Source: Lachnospiraceae bacterium | GTDB lineage: Bacteria > Bacillota_A > Clostridia > Lachnospirales > Lachnospiraceae | Direction: 5' to 3' | Length of the DNA stretch: 12,070 nucleotides | Assembly: GCA_017620345.1 (NCBI GenBank) | Contig: JAFZQP010000057.1 | Span: forward strand, 1 to 12,070 | Part shown: piece by piece, positions 1 through 6,235 of the stretch | How the letters are laid out: each line of letters starts with the position of its first letter | How positions within the stretch are numbered: position 1 is the stretch's first letter | Notes under the pieces: generated by a model | What the model was told of the DNA's origin: nothing | Databases searched by the model: none | What the model saw: only the letters and a program-made list of their open reading frames with translations | Program-made: the position numbers and the translations under genes

Positions 1-224
1 ATCACAAAACATCCGAAAGCGATCCCGACCTCCTTCGCCCCGACCTTCTCTTCCTCGGCAAGCGCCGCACACAGAAGTGTTACCGGATTCGTGATGTTAA
101 CGATGATCCATGACAACTGTCTTGATGATTCATTAGACAGGTGTCTGCTCTTATACAGATAGACTCCGATAAGGATCAGAGTAAATATGATCATCATCTG
201 TTTGACCACTATCCAGATATCCAT
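1..224 (-). CDS. AEC (auxin efflux carrier) family permease, N-terminal fragment
   Basis: This is the first 74 residues of a membrane transporter; the rest lies left of the window. Reading the minus strand from the ATG at 224-222 gives MDIWIVVKQMMIIFTLILIG, then a YLYKSRHLS segment, a second helix with WIIVNITNPVTLL, and an acidic loop before the next hydrophobic stretch. This layout, with an early helix, a short cytoplasmic loop ending in LS, then an N-x-x-NP motif, is typical of AEC-family permeases, which export or import small organic anions such as malate or auxin-like compounds. A purine-rich ribosome binding site (AAAAGGACGGAAAG) sits just before the ATG. The gene is divergent from the aldolase at 330, separated by 105 bp. 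That gap has no convincing promoter pair, although a TATAAA-like box faces this gene near 272-277. The substrate cannot be deduced. I am fairly sure of the family because of the helix pattern and the NP motif, although only a quarter of the protein is visible. Confidence 0.72.
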   Translation of the reverse strand, partial: MDIWIVVKQMMIIFTLILIGVYLYKSRHLSNESSRQLSWIIVNITNPVTLLCAALAEEEKVGAKEVGIAFGCFV

Positions 225-329
225 GCTCTTTCCGTCCTTTTCAATGTGATCCCGAAAACTTCCCATACATTTATAACAGATTATCATCCCGGTGTCGACT
301 TTGAATGATCGTAGTAGTAATATTATGGT

Positions 330-1013
330 ATGAGTGAGCAAGAGATAAAAGAAATGATCTGCGATATAGGCCGGCATATGTACGGCAGGAACATGGTCGC
401 TGCAAATGACGGTAATATCTCCGTTAGGCTTGGCGACAATGAGATTTTGTGCACACCTACCGGAATATCAAAAGGGTTTATGACGCCCGAATGCATATGT
501 AAGGTTGATAAGGACGGAAACGTTATTGAGGCAAACGGAAAATTCGTTCCTTCTTCGGAGATGAAGATGCATCTTCGTGTCTACAAAAAGCGTTCCGATG
601 TATGTGCCGTTGTCCACGCGCATCCGCCGTATGCAACTGCTTTTGCCGTCTGTGGGATTCCGCTTACCCAGCCGATAACAGCCGAAGCGATAATGTATCT
701 CGGAAGCGTGCCCATCGCTCCTTACGCTACTCCTTCTACGACATAGGTACCCGACTCGATCGAGCCTTTTCTTGAAGACAACGACCAGATACTTCTATCA
801 AATCACGGTGTTCTGACATACGGTCCGGATCTTATGTCGGCATACTACAAGATGGAATCCGTTGAATTTTATGCACAGCTTCTGTTTATGACAAAACAGC
901 TCGGTGGAGCAAGAGAGCTTTCCGAGGAAAATCTGCGGAAGCTGTATGAACTGAGATCAATAGCGCATTCCGATAAAAGCGGGGATCATGACAACCGCCA
1001 GAACGACCGCTAG
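330..1013 (+). pseudogene. Class II aldolase (FucA/AraD-type), interrupted by an in-frame amber codon
   Basis: This family cleaves or epimerises sugar phosphates (L-fuculose-1-phosphate, L-ribulose-5-phosphate and relatives) in the cytoplasm, using a zinc ion. The frame opens with ATG at 330, shows the substrate-binding NDGNISVRL (residues 26-34), PTGISKG (43-49), the catalytic or metal-side Glu77 in SSE, and zinc ligands His96 and His98 in VHAHPPY. It then meets TAG at 744-746 (codon 139). Exactly the same frame continues for 88 more sense codons to TAG at 1011-1013 and carries LLSNHGVL with His159, the expected third zinc ligand, so no frameshift is involved. In E. coli FucA the matching segment reads PYATFGTREL with Glu at the stop position, so GAG to TAG is the simplest lesion. 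The 138-residue product would lack the third ligand. No Shine-Dalgarno sequence precedes 330. The 3' end overlaps tadC. Without the amber the product would be 227 aa, near the usual size. A sequencing error or suppression is the alternative to decay. The exact sugar substrate is not recognisable. Confidence 0.82.
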
Positions 1014-2279
1014 CATCATGAACATTGGGAACAGCAGCTTAGTCGACGCTTCCGAGGCTGCTATCCTGACCATGTTGTTTCTGCTTCTTAAAGCCTTCTC
1101 CATCTCTTCCTTAAGTATCCTGTCAAGCCCGTCGTTTCCTTTTGTGACCGCCTGCCGTATCATGCTGATGAACGACCTGAAGCCGACGGTCTGGCATCTT
1201 CTTGCAAAATCATCATATGCAATGAGTTCTTCCGTTCCCTCATCCATCATCCTTCTTGTCCGTATCATCTCTTCGTATGCATACCGCCTGCTGCCTTTTT
1301 GCGTACTGATACCATCTTCGTACCTGTCGCATATCCCCGACCATATGGTACGTGGATTCATCCCGGCCGTATAATACAAAGCATACAGGTTGATTATGCG
1401 TGGATAATCACTGTCCATCTGTTTTCTTCTCTCATCAGCCTCCTTTCTGATCTTCTCATCCTTGATGGCGGGTGCTGTTAAGGCCATGATAAAACCCATT
1501 ATCAGTATGATCCATCCCTTGTTCATATCTGCGTTATAGTATGTGATCTTCCTGCCCCCGATCTCACCCGGGAGCATTAATACCTTTCCTGTGCTGCCGG
1601 CTTCATCGCTTTCCTTTATTGCCTTCATTATGGATTCTTCTTCGGATAAAGTCTCCCTGCTTCTTCGGACAATGACGTATCCGTACATATCCTCACTGTA
1701 GTCCCTGTATTTAAGCGTTGCGCATAGCCTTACCGGAAGCCCCTCATCATCAGGGTCTTCCTCCTCCAGCCGGTCTTTATCGATGATCCCTCTGCTGTTT
1801 AGTATGAGAGGACGGTCTGTCTTCCATGAGATCTTAAACGGATACCCCTCCATGCTGTCCCGAAGATCAAGATCTTCCGTAACATTTTCCGCATCCCGGT
1901 CTTCTCCGAGGATATCCGTCCACAGATGCCCTGACAGTTCCTCAGAAAATCGTTCCAGCTCCTCTTTCGTATATTCCCTTTCGTTTATCTCTATCGATAT
2001 CTTCCCGTCGTATCCGTCCGATACGGCTCTAAGCGTCGCATGTCCCATGCCCTTCCCGTATCCGGCCCGGTCTATCTGTAATATCGGTTCACTGTTTTTC
2101 ATGTGATCCATGATAAATACCGGAACAGATATAAAAACCGTCGCGGCTGCGATCACGGCAAATATGACTGATTTTTCCCGTGCGTGTATACGTATGCGCC
2201 TGGCGGCTTCCCGCCCCGTATACAGTTGTTTTATCGTATCCTCTGTCTTACCGGACACAAACAGATCCGACACTCTCAT
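957..2279 (-). CDS. tadC: TadC-like type II secretion F-domain platform protein with an exofacial insertion
   Basis: This is a 440-residue inner-membrane platform protein of a Tad-type pilus or secretion system; such proteins sit above the TadA ATPase and help polymerise pilin. The C-terminal part (residues about 290-430) is a T2SSF domain: YPRIINLYALYYTAGMNPRT, an FRSFISMIRQAVTKG helix, a conserved E-x-x-x-A-L-R stretch, then a final membrane helix LLFPMFMMLAVVLAVVMIP (415-433). Helix 1 is at about 38-57 and helix 2 at about 254-272. Between them lies an acidic, hydrophilic stretch of about 195 residues predicted outside the membrane, ending in an Ig-like-looking portion (ISWKTDRPLIL near 150, then VRLCATLKY). 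I chose ATG 2279 because it overlaps the tadB stop as ATGA and has AGGAGA upstream. An upstream ATG at 2528 is open in frame but runs antisense-like through tadB code and gives His/Ser-rich, non-family sequence. The insertion is unusual for TadC. The gene end overlaps the convergent aldolase. Confidence 0.83.
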   Translation of the reverse strand: MRVSDLFVSGKTEDTIKQLYTGREAARRIRIHAREKSVIFAVIAAATVFISVPVFIMDHMKNSEPILQIDRAGYGKGMGHATLRAVSDGYDGKISIEINEREYTKEELERFSEELSGHLWTDILGEDRDAENVTEDLDLRDSMEGYPFKISWKTDRPLILNSRGIIDKDRLEEEDPDDEGLPVRLCATLKYRDYSEDMYGYVIVRRSRETLSEEESIMKAIKESDEAGSTGKVLMLPGEIGGRKITYYNADMNKGWIILIMGFIMALTAPAIKDEKIRKEADERRKQMDSDYPRIINLYALYYTAGMNPRTIWSGICDRYEDGISTQKGSRRYAYEEMIRTRRMMDEGTEELIAYDDFARRCQTVGFRSFISMIRQAVTKGNDGLDRILKEEMEKALRSRNNMVRIAASEASTKLLFPMFMMLAVVLAVVMIPAFIGMRY

Positions 2280-3013
2280 ACTCTTATATCTCCTATCTTC
2301 TCTGAAATGAATACGGCTGATATGAAAACGCCAAGACATGCCGTCATGACCGCTATTCCAAGCGGATTGTGATACAGAACACTTATAAAGCTTCCCGATG
2401 ATATGCGAAGATATGCTATTATCCCCGGCGGTATGATGCACATGATGCGCTGCTCGAACTGCTTCGCTCGGATCAGTATGCGCGCTTCGCTTTCCGCTTC
2501 CCTCCTCTGCTCCATGATCGATACACATGATGAGATAACGCTTCCGAAGCTCGCTCCCTTGTCCTTTGCCACAGAAAATACGACCGCAAAATCATATACC
2601 TCCGGTACATTCACCCTTCGGGCAAAATCAAACAGCGCATCATCAAGCCTTGTACCTGCCCGCGTCTGCATGTTCAAAATTCCAAGTTCATGAACTATCA
2701 AAGCTTTGCTCCCGTAGAGCTTTTCCATATCAGATGTTGCTGCCGCAAACGAATTCTCCGGCGAGATCCCCGCCGACAGAGCCGTCGACACCGATACAAG
2801 ACACTTAAGGAACTGCTCCGTGATCTCTTCCGAGTATTTTCTCGTCTTGATCCGTTTTGTAATCTTAACAAATACCGGAAAAAACGGAATCGCCACTATC
2901 GAAGGGATCAGCGAATCATAGAACAGCCATGACAGAGATACCGCCATTATCAGAAAAACCACTGTAACTGCTGTCCATTCTTTTATATCAAGCTTTTCAT
3001 AAGATCGATCCAA
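2276..3013 (-). CDS. tadB: TadB-like type II secretion F-domain platform protein (TTG start)
   Basis: This is a 245-residue membrane protein, the partner platform protein of TadC in Tad-type secretion. It has an N-terminal hydrophobic pair (about residues 13-50, AVTVVFLIMAVSLSWLF and IPSIVAIPFFPVF). A cytoplasmic T2SSF domain (about 60-195) follows, with QFLKCLVSVSTALSAG, the heptad-like LDDALFDFARRVNVPEV, and FAVVFSVAKDKGASF. Two C-terminal helices (about 190-240) contain IIPPGIIAYL and GIAVMTACLGVFISAVFI. The start is TTG at 3013-3011: a perfect AAGGAGG lies at 3026-3020, six bases away, and the tadA stop is only two bases upstream. No in-frame ATG near the N-terminus would keep the first helix. 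The gene ends in an ATGA overlap with tadC, which implies translational coupling through all three genes. It is somewhat shorter than typical TadB proteins (often near 300 residues) because the N-terminal periplasmic part is minimal. Confidence 0.85.
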   Translation of the reverse strand: MDRSYEKLDIKEWTAVTVVFLIMAVSLSWLFYDSLIPSIVAIPFFPVFVKITKRIKTRKYSEEITEQFLKCLVSVSTALSAGISPENSFAAATSDMEKLYGSKALIVHELGILNMQTRAGTRLDDALFDFARRVNVPEVYDFAVVFSVAKDKGASFGSVISSCVSIMEQRREAESEARILIRAKQFEQRIMCIIPPGIIAYLRISSGSFISVLYHNPLGIAVMTACLGVFISAVFISEKIGDIRV

Positions 3014-3015
3014 TG

Positions 3016-4245
3016 CTATCCTCCTTGCCCAGCCCGGAAAAGCTTATCCGTACTCATCAGTTCCCCGCACTTTTCAAGCGTTCCTCTGATGTGTCCACCC
3101 TCTTCTCCCTGTTCCTCAAATCTGAAAAGAGTCCGGGTATTTATTCCGCCACCCGGTGAACTGCCTGTTTCAATGATCTCCAGCACATGGCGGCTCTTGT
3201 CCCGCAGTCTTCCCAGGTGGACTATGATATCCACTCCCGACGCGATCTGCCGTCGTAGCGCCTCCACGGGAATATTCGTTGACAGCATCACCATCGTCTC
3301 AAGCCTTGATATCGCATCGGCTGCACTGTTCGCATGGATTGTTGAAAGCGACCCGTCCTGACCGACGTTAAACGCCTGCAGCATGTCTATCGCCTCTTCG
3401 CCTCTGACCTCACCTACGATTATGCGATCAGGCCTCATCCGCAGAGATGTCCTTATCAGGTCTCTTATCGATATCTCGCTGCAGCCGCTTGCGGTGGCGC
3501 TCCTTGTTTCCATCCTCACGAGATTCCTGATCCCCATTATCCGAAGCTCGGCAGAGTCTTCGATAGTAATTACCCTTGTATCTGCGGGGATGAAGGATGA
3601 CATGATATTGAGAAATGTTGTTTTTCCACAGCCTGTGGAGCCGCTGATCAGTATGTTGTATCCGCTTATCACAAGCTTTTGCAGAAACTCCAAAGCCTCT
3701 TCGGTAATACTGTTCATCGCGATCAGTGCCTGTGCATCTATAGGTCTTGAGGGAAACCGCCTGATCGTAAGGCTCGGCCCGTTTATCGCAACCGGATCGA
3801 GTACCGCATTGACCCTGGATCCGTCTGCAAGTCTTGCATCCAGTATCGGGGAAGAGAGGTTGATCGTCCTGTTAACGCCCGCCGCGATCTTACCGATGAT
3901 GTCGGAAAGCCGCTCCTTTGATTCAAATCTCACTCCTGATGGCAGGAGTCTCCCCTGCCTCTCTATAAAGATCTCATCCGTACCGTTTACCATTATCTCC
4001 GTGATCGTGTCATCATCCAGCAGATCCTGGAGCACATCCAGCCGGCGTATCCTGTTGAACAGTTCATGGCACATGACACTCCTCTGTCGCGGCGAAAGAG
4101 ATCGTGCATTATAACAGTCCATGATGCACTGTCTGATCGTTCTTGTGACCTCGTCGTCATTCGACGAAGATTTCTTTACAAGCTGTTCTGATACGGATGA
4201 AAACACTTCTGCCTTGATGTCTGCGTAAGAAACGGGTTTGGACAT
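3016..4245 (-). CDS. tadA: CpaF/TadA-type secretion ATPase
   Basis: This 409-residue cytoplasmic hexameric ATPase of the CpaF/TadA (VirB11/type IV pilus) superfamily drives pilin polymerisation or secretion through the TadB/TadC platform. Visible motifs in order are: an N-terminal all-helical region (1-75); a DDTITEIMVNG strand of the N-terminal domain (78-88) followed by FIERQGRL; PSLTIRRF (157-164); Walker A GSTGCGKT (202-209); Asp box VITIEDSAEL (225-234); Walker B IIVGEVRGEE (275-284); and His box STIHANS (301-307). All catalytic residues look intact and the length is normal for the family. The ATG at 4245 has GAGG nine bases upstream. The stop is TAG at 3018-3016, which shows that UAG is used as an ordinary terminator in this genome. 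The gene heads a three-gene operon behind a near-consensus promoter. No TadZ/CpaE localisation factor or pilin gene accompanies it in the window. Confidence 0.94.
   Translation of the reverse strand: MSKPVSYADIKAEVFSSVSEQLVKKSSSNDDEVTRTIRQCIMDCYNARSLSPRQRSVMCHELFNRIRRLDVLQDLLDDDTITEIMVNGTDEIFIERQGRLLPSGVRFESKERLSDIIGKIAAGVNRTINLSSPILDARLADGSRVNAVLDPVAINGPSLTIRRFPSRPIDAQALIAMNSITEEALEFLQKLVISGYNILISGSTGCGKTTFLNIMSSFIPADTRVITIEDSAELRIMGIRNLVRMETRSATASGCSEISIRDLIRTSLRMRPDRIIVGEVRGEEAIDMLQAFNVGQDGSLSTIHANSAADAISRLETMVMLSTNIPVEALRRQIASGVDIIVHLGRLRDKSRHVLEIIETGSSPGGGINTRTLFRFEEQGEEGGHIRGTLEKCGELMSTDKLFRAGQGG
3020..3026 (-). promoter_or_regulatory. Ribosome binding site fixing the TTG start of tadB
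   Basis: AAGGAGG on the minus strand, six bases before TTG 3013-3011, lies inside the last codons of tadA. It is the strongest Shine-Dalgarno match in the operon and is what makes the non-ATG start convincing. Ribosomes finishing tadA would be within a few bases of the tadB start. Confidence 0.8.
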
Positions 4246-4290
4246 GAATTGCTACCTCGAATAGAAATGATATGTGATCTGATATGAGAG

Positions 4291-4319
4291 ATTATAGGCT
4301 ACGAGGCACCTTGTGTAAA
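4291..4319 (-). promoter_or_regulatory. Sigma-A promoter of the tadA-tadB-tadC operon
   Basis: On the minus strand, TTTACA (4319-4314, five of six to TTGACA) is followed by exactly 17 bases and then a perfect TATAAT (4296-4291). Transcription would start near 4284, giving a leader of about 40 bases to the tadA ATG at 4245. This is the best housekeeping promoter in the window and indicates that the Tad operon is transcribed independently of the flagellar genes upstream. A 6-bp inverted repeat, ATGATC/GATCAT (4323-4328 and 4337-4342), lies just upstream of the -35 box, and a direct repeat TGATATG occurs at 4268-4274 and 4280-4286. Either could bind a regulator, but nothing proves it. Confidence 0.75.
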
Positions 4320-4356
4320 CAGATGATCCGCCAAAAGATCATTTTCGTGATTATAC

Positions 4357-4392
4357 ATAAAATCAAGGCCTCCGGAGATTTCCGAAGACCTT
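4357..4392 (-). terminator. Rho-independent terminator after fliS
   Basis: The arms at 4381-4392 and 4365-4376 pair over 12 bp around a 4-base loop. Read on the minus strand the two non-Watson-Crick positions are G-U wobbles, whereas on the plus strand they would be A-C mismatches, so the hairpin is built for minus-strand RNA. A short U run (GATTTTAT, 4364-4357) follows. It lies about 40 bases past the fliS stop and should end the flagellar operon before the tadA promoter. The short U run makes it a moderate rather than strong terminator. A T-rich stretch on the other side might allow weak bidirectional use. Confidence 0.68.
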
Positions 4393-4431
4393 ATTTTTGT
4401 TCAACATATACAATAAAAAAAGTGATTTTGG

Positions 4432-4908
4432 TTAAACAGAATACCCTCTGTTATCGCCCGTGTAAGAAGTGCTCTCGTTGAGCGTACCTTTTCCGTATGT
4501 CAGCCCCGCATATACTGTCTGCGTATTGCTCATCGCCGGACCGGATGTATCCTGCTCCGATAATTTTTCAAATGATTCACGAAGCGATGACAAGAGCCTT
4601 ATCGAATCCGTAAGCGGCTTCCTGTCGTTCCTGATCACAGCCATCGATACTTCCTTTGAAATGAACTCATATATCCTAAACAGCTGGAATGATATCCCGT
4701 ATGAAAAATCAAGTGATGAGATCAGGTCTCCGAGCACACGTCCTGCGTTGGTACAAGCCTGTTTTGCTCCTTCATGATCTTCCGCATCAAAGCATGCGAT
4801 ACCGTCGTTTATATACTCGATCGCAAGATCATACAATATCACGATGATGCCCGTAGGGGATGCGTTTGTTATCTTGAGGGTGTATTCCTGTTTCTTTTCG
4901 CTGGTCAT
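4432..4908 (-). CDS. fliS: Flagellin export chaperone FliS
   Basis: This is a 158-residue cytoplasmic chaperone that binds the C-terminal helix of flagellin, prevents premature polymerisation and aids its export. The four-helix FliS pattern is clear: the hallmark ITNASPTGIIVILYDLAIEY (residues 13-32, compare the family T-A-S-P-x-x-L-x-x-x-L-Y-D), a second helix containing AKQACTNAGRVLGDLISSLD, a third with FQLFRIYEFISKEVSMAV, and a last helix with LLSSLRESFEKL. A 35-residue polar tail rich in Ser, Thr and Gly follows, longer than in many FliS proteins. I start at ATG 4908 because AAAGGA (4919-4914) sits five bases before it; a TTG at 4923 would add five residues but destroys that spacing logic. 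The gene follows flagellin on the same strand with a 140-bp gap of palindromes, and is likely cotranscribed with it. The usual fliD is not between them. Confidence 0.9.
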   Translation of the reverse strand: MTSEKKQEYTLKITNASPTGIIVILYDLAIEYINDGIACFDAEDHEGAKQACTNAGRVLGDLISSLDFSYGISFQLFRIYEFISKEVSMAVIRNDRKPLTDSIRLLSSLRESFEKLSEQDTSGPAMSNTQTVYAGLTYGKGTLNESTSYTGDNRGYSV

Positions 4909-4940
4909 AAAAGTCCTTTCCAATTAATCCAAGGAGTTAC

Positions 4941-5056
4941 CGTACCCGCTGCGCTCCGCCGCTAAGGAGACTCGCGCATTTAGATCCGACTGCGTCGGAT
5001 AGGCGCTCGTCGTGCAGTAAGAAATCTTCCCACTACGTGGGCCCCTTCTTACTGCA
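4941..5056 (-). repeat. Cluster of inverted repeats between flagellin and fliS
   Basis: This GC-rich gap holds at least two strong hairpins. (a) An 11-bp perfect stem pairs 5013-5023 with 5046-5056 and contains the flagellin stop codon (5051-5049); nested inside is a perfect 5-bp hairpin CCCAC-TAC-GTGGG (5029-5041). (b) A perfect 7-bp hairpin ATCCGAC-TGC-GTCGGAT lies at 4984-5000, with GCGC on both flanks that could extend it. (c) A weaker structure involves CTCC/GGAG and GC-rich pairs at about 4946-4970. Loops TGC and TAC recur, so the hairpins look like variants of one theme. None is followed by a U run, so they are unlikely to be simple terminators. They may stabilise or process the abundant flagellin mRNA, attenuate fliS, or be a dispersed intergenic palindromic element. 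Only the base pairing is seen; the role is inference. Confidence 0.75.
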
Positions 5057-6218
5057 GTAACTGCAGTGCTTGCTGAGGCTGTTCGTTTGCCTGGGACAGC
5101 ATGCTCGTGCCTGCCTGTACAAGCACCTGAAGCTTCGTGTATTCAACCATCTCTTCCGCCATATCAACATCCTTGACGGTGGAGTATGATCCTTCAAGGT
5201 TCTCTGTCGTCTCTGCAAGAGAAGCTATAGTTGACTCAAGTCTGTTCTGATATGCACCGAGTCTTGAACGTGATGCCGAAACATATTCAATGGCCTTATT
5301 GATCTTCTCGATCGACTTCTGTGCACCCCCTGCAGTACTCATATCTATATCCTTAATTCCCATCGAATCCGTATCCATCTTGGGAATGACTACCCGTATC
5401 TCCTGACCTGTCTTTGTTCCGACCTGGATCTTCATACCGCCGATTCCGGTGATATCAAGCTGTGTATTTGCCGATCCTCCGGCTCCTATTGCATCCACAT
5501 TTCCCTTTATAGTAAGTGATGACCCGTCGACATTTGTTATCTTTATCTTGTCATCCTCTACTTCTATCCTCTCCTTTGCATATGGCTGACCGTCTTTTTT
5601 AAATTCAACAGAATCTTCTTTGATGCTACGCTTCTTGATAAGGTTACCATATTCATCTTTCCTCGGATTGCCCTGATCGTCCAGAACAGTTTCTTCGATG
5701 ACACTGAATTTGACCTCATATTTTTTCCCCGCTTCAAAATCGGGATCATAACCTACTATACTTACATTCGGGTCTGTAAGAGAATACCCCTTCATCTGCT
5801 GTTCGCCGCCCAGAAGGTTCTGTGTATTATATTCCGTATCCTTTGCTACGCGGTTTATCTCTTTGCTGAGCTGGGAAACTTCCTTCTGTATAGCATTTCT
5901 GTCAGCAGAGGTAAGCGTTCCCGTTGACGCCTTTACTGCAAGCTCATTCATACGCTGGAGCATATTATGTACTTCGGTAAGTGCTCCGTCTGCGGTCTGA
6001 ACAACGTTTACTGCATTATTTGCGTTGTCCTTTGCTTTATAAAGGCTCCTGATCTGTGCGTTCATGCGGTTACCGATGGCCATTCCGGCCGGTGAATCCT
6101 TGCCGTGATTGATCTTGAAACCTGAAGACAGCCTCTCAGTTGAAGCCGCGTTCTTTTCCTCATTTGTACGAAGCACGTTCTGAGCTACGAGTGCCTGAAT
6201 GTTTGAATTGATCTTCAT
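5049..6218 (-). CDS. fliC: Flagellin (filament subunit)
   Basis: This 389-residue secreted protein polymerises into the flagellar filament. The N-terminal D0/D1 region (1-140) opens with MKINSNIQALVAQNVLRTNE and includes ERLSSGFKINHGKDSPAGMAIGNRM and LQRMNELAVKASTGTLT. The C-terminal D1/D0 region (about 292-389) has AIEYVSASRSRLGAYQNRLE, DVDMAEEMVEYTKLQVLVQAG and ends SMLSQANEQPQQALQLLQ. The central 140-290 segment is a lysine/aspartate-rich variable domain, exposed on the filament surface. AAGGAG lies seven bases before the ATG at 6218. The gene starts 17 bases after the stop of the large FliK-like gene, so it probably shares its sigma-28 promoter. At the site recognised by mammalian TLR5 (E. 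coli/Salmonella QRVRELAVQ) the protein has QRMNELAVK: Arg89, Glu92 and Leu93 are kept, the second Arg is Asn. The stop codon is inside an 11-bp hairpin stem. The family assignment is certain; whether it is the main filament protein is not known. Confidence 0.97.
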   Translation of the reverse strand: MKINSNIQALVAQNVLRTNEEKNAASTERLSSGFKINHGKDSPAGMAIGNRMNAQIRSLYKAKDNANNAVNVVQTADGALTEVHNMLQRMNELAVKASTGTLTSADRNAIQKEVSQLSKEINRVAKDTEYNTQNLLGGEQQMKGYSLTDPNVSIVGYDPDFEAGKKYEVKFSVIEETVLDDQGNPRKDEYGNLIKKRSIKEDSVEFKKDGQPYAKERIEVEDDKIKITNVDGSSLTIKGNVDAIGAGGSANTQLDITGIGGMKIQVGTKTGQEIRVVIPKMDTDSMGIKDIDMSTAGGAQKSIEKINKAIEYVSASRSRLGAYQNRLESTIASLAETTENLEGSYSTVKDVDMAEEMVEYTKLQVLVQAGTSMLSQANEQPQQALQLLQ

Positions 6219-6235
6219 ATGGATCTCCTTCCGTG

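Noticed and set aside
744..746. UAG as a recoded sense codon (pyrrolysine-type)
   Set aside because: UAG is used as the normal stop of tadA at 3018-3016, the family residue here is Glu, and no recoding element or pyl gene is visible.
2280..2528. Upstream in-frame ATG (2528) that would lengthen TadC by 83 residues
   Set aside because: The extra part lies inside tadB in another frame, is His/Ser-rich and unlike the family. ATG 2279 has its own ribosome binding site and an ATGA overlap.
3383..4114. Plus-strand open frame (243 codons) opposite tadA
   Set aside because: It is the complement of the conserved ATPase core and is explained by codon bias.
4909..4923. TTG at 4923 as the start of fliS
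   Set aside because: The AAAGGA site lies inside this extension and is ideally spaced for ATG 4908; FliS family proteins begin near that point.
5013..5056. Flagellin hairpin as a rho-independent terminator
   Set aside because: There is no U run after the stem on the minus strand, and fliS with its own terminator follows.
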